Shown here piece by piece: positions 16,730-24,521 of a DNA stretch of 42,333 nucleotides. Origin of the DNA: Bacteroidota bacterium (lineage in GTDB: Bacteria; Bacteroidota; Bacteroidia; B-17B0; Aurantibacillaceae). The notes under the pieces are model-generated. The model saw only the letters and a list, made by a program, of their open reading frames with translations. It searched no databases and had not been told where the DNA came from. The DNA lies in contig JAHEYF010000012.1 of NCBI GenBank assembly GCA_023251755.1, positions 38,181 through 80,513 on the forward strand. Reading direction: 5' to 3'. Made by a program: the position numbers and the translations under genes. Numbering within the stretch: position 1 is the stretch's first letter; every line of letters begins with the position of its first letter.

Positions 16730-18178
16730 TTAACTCATCCAATTCACCTTTGCCTCGGGGTTCCATTTGGTGGTAATTTTTTTGAGCTGTGTCCAGAAGC
16801 CGATGGAGCTTTCACCGGTGATGTCCCCGCTTCCGAATTTTGAATCGTTCCATCCGGCAAATGAGAAAGGCTCACGCGGAACAGGCACACCCACATTTAC
16901 ACCCACCATGCCTGCGCTTACCTGTTTAATCACCCTGTCGGCCAGGGCCCCGCTTTGAGTAAAAACACCAGCTGCATTACCGAAGGGGTTTTTGTTTTCG
17001 ATGGCCAGGGCTTCCTCTAAACTGTTCACCCGGATGATGGAAATAACAGGGCCGAATATTTCTTCGGTGGCCACACTCATTTCGGGGCTCACGTGGTCAA
17101 TGATTGTGGGACCAACGTAATACCCTTTTTCTTTTCCTCTTACAAGGCTGTTCCTTCCGTCTACCAGTATTTTTGCACCCTGTTGTTCGGCGGAAGTAAT
17201 GTAATGTTCTATACGTTCTTTGGCTTTGGCGCTGATTACGGCGCCCAGGTTTTGCCCGGGAATAATTTTACGGGCTTCATCACACATTTTAGTAATGATG
17301 TGATCCACGTTTCCTACGGCCAGCATGACCGAAGCGGCCATGCAGCGTTGTCCGGCGCAACCCGACATAGAAGCAACAACATTACCAGCTGTCATGTCCG
17401 GATGGGCATCGGGTAATACCAGCAGGTGATTCTTGGCCCCACCCAAAGCCAGGGCTTTTTTATAATTTCCTGTTGCACGTTTGTAAACAATTTTCGCAAC
17501 CGGTGTGGAACCTACAAATGAAACAGCCGTGATGTCCGGGTGGTCGCAGATGGCTTCCACTATTTCTTTTCCTCCGTTTACTATGTTCAATACACCTTTT
17601 GGTAATCCACAGGATTCAAGCATCTCTGCTATTTTCAGACTACTTAATGGGGTAAGCTCCGAAGGCTTTAGTATCATTGTATTTCCTAACACAAGGGCAT
17701 TGGGAAGGGTCCAGTGCGGCACCATGTGTGGAAAATTAAATGGGGCTATGGAGGCTACCACTCCCAGGGGACTGTAAATGGTTTTGCATTCTACTCCTTT
17801 GCTTACTTCCATCGTCTGCCCTGCACACAATTGCGGCAATGAACAGGCAAACTCAGTAAGCTCAATGCTTTTTTCAATTTCTGCGCTGGCCTCGTCTAAG
17901 GTTTTCCCGTTTTCGAGCTGCACCAGCTGAGCCAATTGCTGTTTGTTTTCTCTTAACAGACTTAAGTAGTTGTAAAACACCTGCACACGCTCTTTCACAG
18001 GCGTAGCCGACCAGTGTATAAATGCTTTCTGTGCAAGGCCGGTCAGTTCATTCAATTCTGCTTTGTTGCTTTCTTTCAGGCTGGCCAATAATTTTCCATC
18101 CAAAGGACTGCGTACACTTAAATGTTTTTCACTTGCTGTACTTGTCGTAGTATTGTTAAGTTGATTGTGGGTTAACAT
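16730..18178 (-). CDS. mmsA: CoA-acylating (methyl)malonate-semialdehyde dehydrogenase
   Basis: The 482-residue protein is an aldehyde dehydrogenase of the methylmalonate-semialdehyde class. It has 'IAPFNFPHMVPHW' at 144-156, 'LKPSELTPLSS' at 170-180, the glycine motif 'VSFVGSTPVAK' at 219-229, 'LGGAKNH' at 245-251, and catalytic Cys279 in 'SGCAGQRCMA'. 'EEIFGPVISI' follows near 390. The GAKNH and GQRCMA segments are typical of this CoA-dependent group and differ from ordinary NAD aldehyde dehydrogenases. It converts methylmalonate semialdehyde to propionyl-CoA, or malonate semialdehyde to acetyl-CoA, with NAD and CoA. With the aminotransferase downstream it makes a plausible two-step route from a beta-amino acid to an acyl-CoA. 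The 280-bp spacing is filled with repeats, so co-transcription is not certain. Confidence 0.93.
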   Translation of the reverse strand: MLTHNQLNNTTTSTASEKHLSVRSPLDGKLLASLKESNKAELNELTGLAQKAFIHWSATPVKERVQVFYNYLSLLRENKQQLAQLVQLENGKTLDEASAEIEKSIELTEFACSLPQLCAGQTMEVSKGVECKTIYSPLGVVASIAPFNFPHMVPHWTLPNALVLGNTMILKPSELTPLSSLKIAEMLESCGLPKGVLNIVNGGKEIVEAICDHPDITAVSFVGSTPVAKIVYKRATGNYKKALALGGAKNHLLVLPDAHPDMTAGNVVASMSGCAGQRCMAASVMLAVGNVDHIITKMCDEARKIIPGQNLGAVISAKAKERIEHYITSAEQQGAKILVDGRNSLVRGKEKGYYVGPTIIDHVSPEMSVATEEIFGPVISIIRVNSLEEALAIENKNPFGNAAGVFTQSGALADRVIKQVSAGMVGVNVGVPVPREPFSFAGWNDSKFGSGDITGESSIGFWTQLKKITTKWNPEAKVNWMS

Positions 18179-18326
18179 GGCTTTGTTTTTTGTATGGAGC
18201 TAAATTAGCGGACTTGCCTCCAATAGCCCAACCGTAGTTTGTAAAATATAGGGTATTCAATTGACCATATATTGCTATTTAGCCTTATAAATACTATATT
18301 CATGGTATAAATAAATAATATCTCAA
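18179..18326. promoter_or_regulatory. Divergent promoter region of the dehydrogenase and helical-repeat genes
   Basis: This A/T-rich 148-bp region serves both directions. A plus-strand candidate has TTG at 18214-18216 and TAGTTTG at 18235-18241, 18 nt apart, close to the Bacteroidota TTTG/TAnnTTTG arrangement. A minus-strand candidate -7 box, TAATTTAG, lies near 18200-18207. Both are guesses by eye and would need transcription start mapping. Confidence 0.35.
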
Positions 18327-19859
18327 ATGAAGAAAACAGATGCTCTTTTTGAACTCATTCACAGTCTCACTCAAAGTGAAAAAAGGTATTTTAAATTGTA
18401 TTCATCGCTGATGTACCCTGCGGATGAAAAACGCTATGTGGCCCTGTTTGAATTGATTGAAAAACAAAAAGAATACGATGAAAAAAAGATAAAGGAGCGG
18501 CTGCAACTAAAATTTTTTGCGCAGGAAAAAAGGCATTTGTTGCTAAAGGTGATGGAATGCCTGCGGGTGTACCACGGTACCCATTCGGTGGAAGGAGAAA
18601 TGAATGCCCACCTGCTTGAGTTCAGAATATGCCTTGATAAGTCGTTGAACGGCTTAAGCCGCAAAGCCCTGTACCGGGCAAAAAAGCTGGCGCAGGAACA
18701 CGAACGGTTTACGGATATTATCCACATTAATAAATTAGAAACGGAATTGCTTACAGCCGAAAACAATGTAAGTGGCCTGACCCAGCACATTGATGAGCTG
18801 AGGAAAACGATCCCCGGCCTGGTGAGTAAGATAGACAACCAACTGGCTTTTGAAAAAGAACACCTGGGTTTTATAAAGTGGAACCGCATTACGGAATTTG
18901 TAAGAAGTAAAAACGAGCAGGTGGAATTAGATAAAAGTATGCAGGTTACTTTCCTGAAGGATGAAAAGAATGCCATCACCTTTGATTCTAAAATCAGGTA
19001 TTATTATATACATGGTTTGTATAATTTTTTATCGGGCAATTTTGAAAAGAGTGCTGAAAATTTTAACAAACAATTCAACTGTTTTGAGGCCTCTCCGGGT
19101 TTTCAAAAGACGGAAAAAATGACCTATGCCCGTGCGATGGCCAATGCTATATTGCTGAGTTTGCATGTAAAGGATACCGGGCGGTTTAAGCTGTTGCTGA
19201 GCCGCCTGGAAGCGCTTGAACTCAATTCCACACAATTAAAGGAGCATGTAAAGTACTGGTTGTATATATTCCGGCTGATGCAATACAACCAGGCCGGGCA
19301 TTTTGACAAAGCCTTAGTGCTGATTAAAAATGATTCGAAGGAAATGGAGGAACTGGAAGATCGTTTTACTGAAACACAAACGATGTATGTGGAAAGAAAT
19401 TATGTATTGTTCAATACGCTGAGTGCTTATATCGGAGCCGGTGATCCGAAGAAAGCCTTGAAAAGTTTAAACCTGTTTTTGAACCAGGCTGATGCCGATT
19501 TAAAAACAGACTCTTATTGCATGGCCCGTATCATTTACTTATTTATTCATTTTGAACTGGGAAATGCAGATTTGTTAGAATACAACCTGAAGTCTACCTA
19601 CCGCTATTTACACGACAAACAGCGTTTGTTTAGGTTTGAACGAACGGTGATGAATTTTATTAAATCGGCTATTGCCATCAACAATAAAAAGAGCCAGGTG
19701 GATGTATTAAAAAAGTTAAGGGATGAATTGATCGTCCTGAAAAAAGACCCTTTCGAAAAAAATGTATTTGAATACTTTGATTTTATTTCCTGGCTCGAAA
19801 GCCGTATCAGTGGAAAATCAATCGGAGAGGTGCTTAAGTTAAAAAAAGTGAGAGAGTGA
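18327..19859 (+). CDS. Helical-repeat (TPR-like) cytoplasmic protein of unknown function
   Basis: The 510-residue protein has no signal peptide, membrane span or enzyme motif. It is almost entirely predicted helix, with paired-helix segments of TPR character ('YIHGLYNFLSGNFEKSAENF', 'YIGAGDPKKALKSLNLF'). The N-terminus, 'LIHSLTQSEKRYFKLYSS', is the most distinctive part; I recognise the layout from unnamed Bacteroidota proteins but no defined role. It is divergent from the dehydrogenase gene, which is compatible with a regulatory or scaffold job but does not show it. Its last codons (KKVRE-stop) are written in the 'gtgagagagtga' repeat that continues past the stop. Confidence 0.85.
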   Translation: MKKTDALFELIHSLTQSEKRYFKLYSSLMYPADEKRYVALFELIEKQKEYDEKKIKERLQLKFFAQEKRHLLLKVMECLRVYHGTHSVEGEMNAHLLEFRICLDKSLNGLSRKALYRAKKLAQEHERFTDIIHINKLETELLTAENNVSGLTQHIDELRKTIPGLVSKIDNQLAFEKEHLGFIKWNRITEFVRSKNEQVELDKSMQVTFLKDEKNAITFDSKIRYYYIHGLYNFLSGNFEKSAENFNKQFNCFEASPGFQKTEKMTYARAMANAILLSLHVKDTGRFKLLLSRLEALELNSTQLKEHVKYWLYIFRLMQYNQAGHFDKALVLIKNDSKEMEELEDRFTETQTMYVERNYVLFNTLSAYIGAGDPKKALKSLNLFLNQADADLKTDSYCMARIIYLFIHFELGNADLLEYNLKSTYRYLHDKQRLFRFERTVMNFIKSAIAINNKKSQVDVLKKLRDELIVLKKDPFEKNVFEYFDFISWLESRISGKSIGEVLKLKKVRE

Positions 19860-19893
19860 GAATATAAGAAGGTAAGGGAGTGAGAGGAACCCT
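19848..19893 (+). repeat. G/A-rich short-word repeat spanning the stop codon of the helical-repeat gene
   Basis: 'gtgagagagtgagaatataagaagg' and 'taagggagtgagagg' form an imperfect repeat. It begins in the last coding codons and ends about 30 nt beyond the stop. The same words, in sense orientation, follow the dehydrogenase stop near 16588-16650. Confidence 0.65.
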
Positions 19894-19930
19894 TCAAGCT
19901 TAAGTTAACACGAATGGATTTCCGGAAGGA

Positions 19931-21094
19931 TTACTCTATGATTAATTTCTCTTTCAATGTCCCTTTGTTTGTTTCAAAATAAAGAAAACACTGTCCGGGA
20001 GGAAGGTCATTTATTTTAAGTAATTTTTCTGCGGCATTAAATTCTTTCACTAATTTGCCCTGTATATCGTAGAGCATAATTTTTTTGATTACAATCCCTT
20101 CCTTCAATTCTATTTTGATGCTTTCCTTTGCAGGGTTTGGTGAGATGCTGATTTTGTTCCGGAGATCTGTTGTAACAACTGTATTGCTCAATCCCCCTCC
20201 GCTGGAAGTTTTATAAATAACACCGTTTTTTCCATATACAAATCCGTTTTTTTCAGATTGAAAATAACATTTGCTGACCGGGTTCGCAACGGAATCGTAG
20301 GTAAAGGATTGCCCTGTATTGATGGTTTTGTATATTTTAGTATTCGGAGAAAAGAAATTTAATGCTATAAAATACCTGGCGTCAATAATATTAAAATACA
20401 GTCCATCGGTGGTGTGAACAAAATTCCACGACAAACCCCCATCAAAGGAATAATGTACAACTGTGGGGTAATTTGTAACGGCCAGCAAGGTGTCTCCGCC
20501 GTTAAAATGGGATTGGTAGGGTGCGGATGTTAAGGAAGAGGCCGAAAACTGTTTGCTTTGCCAATTCAGTCCGGCATCATAGCTCGTAAAAATATGTGTT
20601 GCAGTGGATGCTGAAATACATGCATTTTTAACATAAAAATTGTCTACCCCCGGTAAAACAGGAAGAGGGTTTCCATTGTTGTATTTCGACAAGCCGTTGT
20701 TCACAAACCAGATGTCGTTGTCAAACCACACAGGATCGAGCGGTAAATAATTTATTTTTGTTTTGGTGCAAGTGTTTGAATTATGGGGGATGGTCCATTT
20801 ATACATTGTCCCCCAATTGTCCTGGCCAAAACAAAATACGCTGTCGGAATTTGTTACAATGCTTAAATCATACACCAGGGAAGTATCCTGAATAAGGAGG
20901 TTCCAGTTTTCCCCTCCATCGCTTGTTTTCATTATACAGGTGGTGCCAACTGCATACCCGTTTAAATCAGTTAAAAAATACATATCGGCAATGTCATGGC
21001 TTGTGCCTGAATTGACCTGATACCATTGCGCCTGAATGCTATTCAATGGTGACAGGGCAGAAATAAACAAAAGGTATTTAATAATTGTACGCAT
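19931..21094 (-). CDS. Secreted BNR-repeat (Ycf48-like) protein with type A T9SS sorting domain
   Basis: The 387-residue protein starts with a signal peptide (residues 1-22, IQA-Q). It then shows several Asp-box-type beta-propeller repeats: 'KTSDGGENWNLL' at 56-67, 'TSYDAGLNWQSK' and 'YSFDGGLSWNFV'. These resemble photosystem II assembly factor Ycf48-like and sortilin-like propellers, which in Bacteroidota are usually secreted proteins of unknown target. The last ~75 residues are a type A sorting domain ('ISPNPAKESIKIEL', 'IMLYDIQGKLVKEF', ending 'KEKLIIE'). No catalytic residues were seen. It is single and convergent with the helical-repeat gene. Confidence 0.88.
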   Translation of the reverse strand: MRTIIKYLLFISALSPLNSIQAQWYQVNSGTSHDIADMYFLTDLNGYAVGTTCIMKTSDGGENWNLLIQDTSLVYDLSIVTNSDSVFCFGQDNWGTMYKWTIPHNSNTCTKTKINYLPLDPVWFDNDIWFVNNGLSKYNNGNPLPVLPGVDNFYVKNACISASTATHIFTSYDAGLNWQSKQFSASSLTSAPYQSHFNGGDTLLAVTNYPTVVHYSFDGGLSWNFVHTTDGLYFNIIDARYFIALNFFSPNTKIYKTINTGQSFTYDSVANPVSKCYFQSEKNGFVYGKNGVIYKTSSGGGLSNTVVTTDLRNKISISPNPAKESIKIELKEGIVIKKIMLYDIQGKLVKEFNAAEKLLKINDLPPGQCFLYFETNKGTLKEKLIIE

Positions 21095-21371
21095 GGTTTT
21101 GTGTATTTATACAATTGTGTTCGGGAAAAATTTGAACGGAAGCAGACTGTAATAATACAACAAATATTGTTTGTATTGATATTATTAACAGGACCAAAAC
21201 ACATTAAGCAGTTTGGCTGCGCTGTAGCCGTAATTGCCTGTACTATTACTGTACTAAGAATGTCAGACTACTCTGTAGCCGGTATTATTTTTGGACAGGT
21301 ACTCAACATTTTACAATACAAATTGCAACAGACTCCTGTGAATAAATGAGGATGGCGTTTGGGGGCAGGTA
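21095..21371. other. Intergenic region, no supported gene
   Basis: This gap of about 275 bp precedes the tyrosinase terminator. It should hold the promoter of the BNR protein gene (start 21094, minus). A plus-strand frame at 21101-21349 translates to a hydrophobic peptide without family features and is not called. Confidence 0.45.
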
Positions 21372-21404
21372 AAAACCAAAGGCGAAAATTTCGCCTTTGG
21401 TTTA
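21372..21404 (-). terminator. Intrinsic terminator of the tyrosinase gene
   Basis: The arms AACCAAAGGCGAAA and TTTCGCCTTTGGTT meet around a single centre base. Read on the minus strand, the strong hairpin is followed by TTTTT. It lies about 17 nt beyond the stop of the tyrosinase gene. Confidence 0.85.
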
Positions 21405-21420
21405 GGATGTATATGTTTAA

Positions 21421-23880
21421 TTATTTGACCACAACAAGGGTTTTCTTTGCAATTACAAGCCCGTCGCCAATTAAATTTACAATGTACAATCCCGGTGCAC
21501 ATTCCGAAATACCTATTTGCATTTCCGTTGTTTCAGCATTCAAACGAACTGTTTTTACTTCCGAAAGGTCTGCCCTAAGTATACTAATGTAAGCCGTTTT
21601 GAAATTTTCAATGTTGTAATTTACTTTTACAAACTCAGTTGCAGGGTTGGGTGCAATGCTGAAAATTTCTTTGTTATTTAAGTCCGATGTATTGTTGCTA
21701 TTTATCCTGCCTCCGGTGATTGAACAGTTGTAGCTTGTCACATTTACCTTCACCTGGTCCTGACTGATGCAACCTTCGGGCGAAACAGTTTTGAGTGTAT
21801 AGGTTTGGGTAATCAGGGGCGCCACGGCTACAGCTGCATTTTGAGCGATGATTGTTCCATTTTGGTTCAACCACCAGTAATTGGCACAATCCAGGTTCGG
21901 AGCGGCATGCAGGTTTGCGCTGCAACCTTTGTCTATAGTCTGATCTAAACCTGCACCCACTCCTTTCTGAAGGCAATTTGGTTTTTTCAACTCATACCGG
22001 ACACCACCTACTATCTTTTTGTTGGAGTTCTTTTTTTGAATGATATCATATTTGAACTCCTTTTTTGCGGATACAGGAGTAATCGGATACAATACCAAAA
22101 GCGTAGCCGGAAGAGCTTCTTTACTGTTGAATGAAATGTTCTGGAAGTCGGCAGTTGCACAGGTGAGTTGAAATAATTTTTTATCCGTTGCAATGGGTGG
22201 CACAGGGTTGGTTAAATTGTGACAGGCAGACTGTCCCATTTCAATAAACCCGGTGCCCATTTTTCCGCCCAGTACCCATTTATCATACAGCTTTTTATCC
22301 ATAGCCAGCACAACTGTGCCTTCTCTGGTAATTGGTGTCTGGTGTTTACCATGTATATTTGATACGACGATGGTTTTGGGTACTCCGAAAACGTCGATGA
22401 CCATGGTGGTTTTTTCATTGATATAAGGACAATTTAATTTATCGCAATGGCCCAGGTCTGTTTCAGGAACCTTGAAAGTAATATCAAAAATTTCTTTTTG
22501 ACTCGAAGGGTTTGTAACTACCGCTGCTACGCCAATACTTTCTATTAATTTGTCGCACAAAATTTCACCTTCGGGGCCAATGCTTATTCCCGGAATATTG
22601 TTGACGATGCTAATGTTTTTCCACACAATGTTGTTGTTGTTTTTAGTATTGGCATTTACATCGGTGGTTTCAACAAAAGTCATGGGGTCGTTTGTGGCTT
22701 CAATTCTTGCCAGCAGACAAAAATGCCAGGGTTCGGGAGTTACAACGGCATAATCATCGGGATTGGGCGGGAACCAGGCAAATTCAATAATTTGCTGGCC
22801 ACCTGCGGCAATTGGGGTTGTGATGGTTTTGGTGGCGATCAGGTTGCCCATCAGTTGTCCGTTGCTAAATACACTGCTTCCGTTCCAGTTGGCCGGCCAG
22901 CTTAAATCGGTGTTGGCTTTGGCCCAATTCAGTCTTATTTGTTCTGTTCCCAGCGAAGGCGAGCAACCTCTGTTGCGGACCCTTACATAAACAAATACGG
23001 GTTGCCCGCTTTGATATTCAGGGTTTTCACTGTTTTGATTGGCCACACCATCGGGTTGATTCCGCACCCATATATCTTTGCTTATCCACATGGGATCGGT
23101 GTCTATATTCGGTTCTTCCCCTCTGTCGCGTTCACTCTGCACTATTTTATGATTGTCCTTCATCCACAAATCCACCGGTTTTGTAGTCGATTGCGGGCAC
23201 GTACATTCCCAGCTTTTCCAAAGGTCATCTACAAAAGCATGCCACAACCAGAAAATCGGAAGTGCCGGAGAACGGAAATTACCCATCACTCCTCCCATTG
23301 CACCATGCACAGGGTTGTGATAGGGGTTTTCAATTTCCCTGCTTAGCCCTGTAGGGCAACAGTCGGGCAAGCCTGGCGCTGTGGGGGATGTGGGGTTCAT
23401 GTTCCAGTCGCAGATATCATTGTTGACTCCGGGCTTGACGGGCAAAGTTAAAAATACAGGCAGGGTTTGTGCCGGGGTCCAGTTTACAGGTGAACCGCAG
23501 GAGCTTGCAGGATGGGCTGCGTCACACGCGGCATCACCACAATTCGGGTCAACCACCCGCAACTCATTCGGAACTGCGCCTGCAGGATCCCATTTTGGAA
23601 GTGGGACAAACTGAGGGTAACCGTTCTTTATTAAAAAGTCTTCCATTCCTTCAAGGTATATTCTGTGAAATGGAAGGAAATCAAAGTCTGAGTGAATGTG
23701 CCCTCCTGTAATCATTTGATGAACGCAGTGGTCTTCCACAACGGCGGCACTGATGTAGTCCATCATGAGCCCGGCCAGTGTGGATCTTTCTGTTGCAGTG
23801 TAACTATTGATATTACGCCGCACTTGTGCCTGTACAAAAAAAGTGCTTAGCACAATAAATAAACTCAAGGTTTTTTTCAT
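21421..23880 (-). CDS. T9SS-exported tyrosinase-family copper oxidase
   Basis: The 819-residue protein has a signal peptide (to about residue 18, VQA-Q). A tyrosinase central domain follows within residues 45-225. Copper A ligands fit His54 or His51, His63 and His72 ('HSDFDFLPFHRIYLEGME'). Copper B ligands fit His188, His192 ('NPYHNPVHGAMGG') and His214 ('FWLWHAFVDDLW'). The spacings 63-72 and 188-192-214 equal those of well studied bacterial tyrosinases (9, 4 and 22 residues), so a type 3 di-copper site should form. Type 3 enzymes oxidise phenols or catechols. The middle of the protein is beta-rich with no clear name, and the end is a type A T9SS sorting domain ('SIAPNPATEFVKVNY', 'CAPGLYIVNL', ending 'KKTLVVVK'). 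It stands alone with its own terminator. Confidence 0.92.
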   Translation of the reverse strand: MKKTLSLFIVLSTFFVQAQVRRNINSYTATERSTLAGLMMDYISAAVVEDHCVHQMITGGHIHSDFDFLPFHRIYLEGMEDFLIKNGYPQFVPLPKWDPAGAVPNELRVVDPNCGDAACDAAHPASSCGSPVNWTPAQTLPVFLTLPVKPGVNNDICDWNMNPTSPTAPGLPDCCPTGLSREIENPYHNPVHGAMGGVMGNFRSPALPIFWLWHAFVDDLWKSWECTCPQSTTKPVDLWMKDNHKIVQSERDRGEEPNIDTDPMWISKDIWVRNQPDGVANQNSENPEYQSGQPVFVYVRVRNRGCSPSLGTEQIRLNWAKANTDLSWPANWNGSSVFSNGQLMGNLIATKTITTPIAAGGQQIIEFAWFPPNPDDYAVVTPEPWHFCLLARIEATNDPMTFVETTDVNANTKNNNNIVWKNISIVNNIPGISIGPEGEILCDKLIESIGVAAVVTNPSSQKEIFDITFKVPETDLGHCDKLNCPYINEKTTMVIDVFGVPKTIVVSNIHGKHQTPITREGTVVLAMDKKLYDKWVLGGKMGTGFIEMGQSACHNLTNPVPPIATDKKLFQLTCATADFQNISFNSKEALPATLLVLYPITPVSAKKEFKYDIIQKKNSNKKIVGGVRYELKKPNCLQKGVGAGLDQTIDKGCSANLHAAPNLDCANYWWLNQNGTIIAQNAAVAVAPLITQTYTLKTVSPEGCISQDQVKVNVTSYNCSITGGRINSNNTSDLNNKEIFSIAPNPATEFVKVNYNIENFKTAYISILRADLSEVKTVRLNAETTEMQIGISECAPGLYIVNLIGDGLVIAKKTLVVVK

Positions 23881-24521
23881 GGTGTTCTTTGGTTTAAAAC
23901 AGGTTAATAATTAATGGTTAAGGTCCCAATTCATTGTCCTGTAAGCTCAGCAGGTGCTTTGAACCATCGTTGAAAATAAAACAGAAACACATAAATTTCG
24001 GGAAGGCGAGGTTCCTGATTATCTCCGGCGAAAGGTTCAAAGAACTTTTATTGAATTCAAATCATGTTGTAATTACAATTCAAAAGTAATACGCGCGAAT
24101 CATTCCATCGCTATAATGTCAGCGAATAATTTTTATGACAAATTAAAGTCTGCGTACAGGAAATTTCATTCGAAGCACTGAAACTCCTTTGTTTATTAAT
24201 GTTTCGAATGAAATTTATTTCCTAATACAAACCAATTATGAAACATAAATGTCAATGTCAGGCAGACAAACGTGAACAATTTGTGTCGCATTTTACCAGG
24301 TTCTAATTCGGGATACTTTAAGAGGAGGTAACTTTTCGGATCAGCAGATTCAATTCCCTTTGTGTGTTTTTTTGAACTGAGTAAAGGATTTTGAAAAACA
24401 ATTTTTCAGAAGTACAATCGGGTGCAAGCCCTGCTTATTAAGCATAGCAAGGTGTATCGGGTGAGTGGAAAATGAAAGGCCAGGAAAAATCCGAATCAGG
24501 TGTATGCAGACTTAAACAGAC
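23881..24521. other. 640-bp gene-free region upstream of tyrosinase
   Basis: No open frame of coding quality is visible. The region must contain the tyrosinase promoter (minus strand) and the 3' end of the CUB-protein transcript. Its one clear structure is the 14-bp inverted repeat at 24161-24216, listed separately. A small dyad, TGCTTATTAAGCA, lies at about 24432-24444. No terminator with a U-run was found after the CUB-protein gene. Confidence 0.5.
24161..24216. repeat. Perfect 14-bp inverted repeat with 28-nt loop
   Basis: AAATTTCATTCGAA at 24161-24174 is matched exactly by TTCGAATGAAATTT at 24203-24216. The pair lies about 290 nt upstream of the tyrosinase start and 300 nt past the preceding gene. 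It could be a long-loop hairpin, a paired protein-binding site, or the terminal repeats of a decayed element. No U-run follows on either strand. Confidence 0.7.

Noticed and set aside
21101..21349. 82-codon hydrophobic plus-strand frame
   Set aside because: It overlaps the upstream region of the BNR gene; hydrophobicity arises from A/T-rich sequence and no family is seen.
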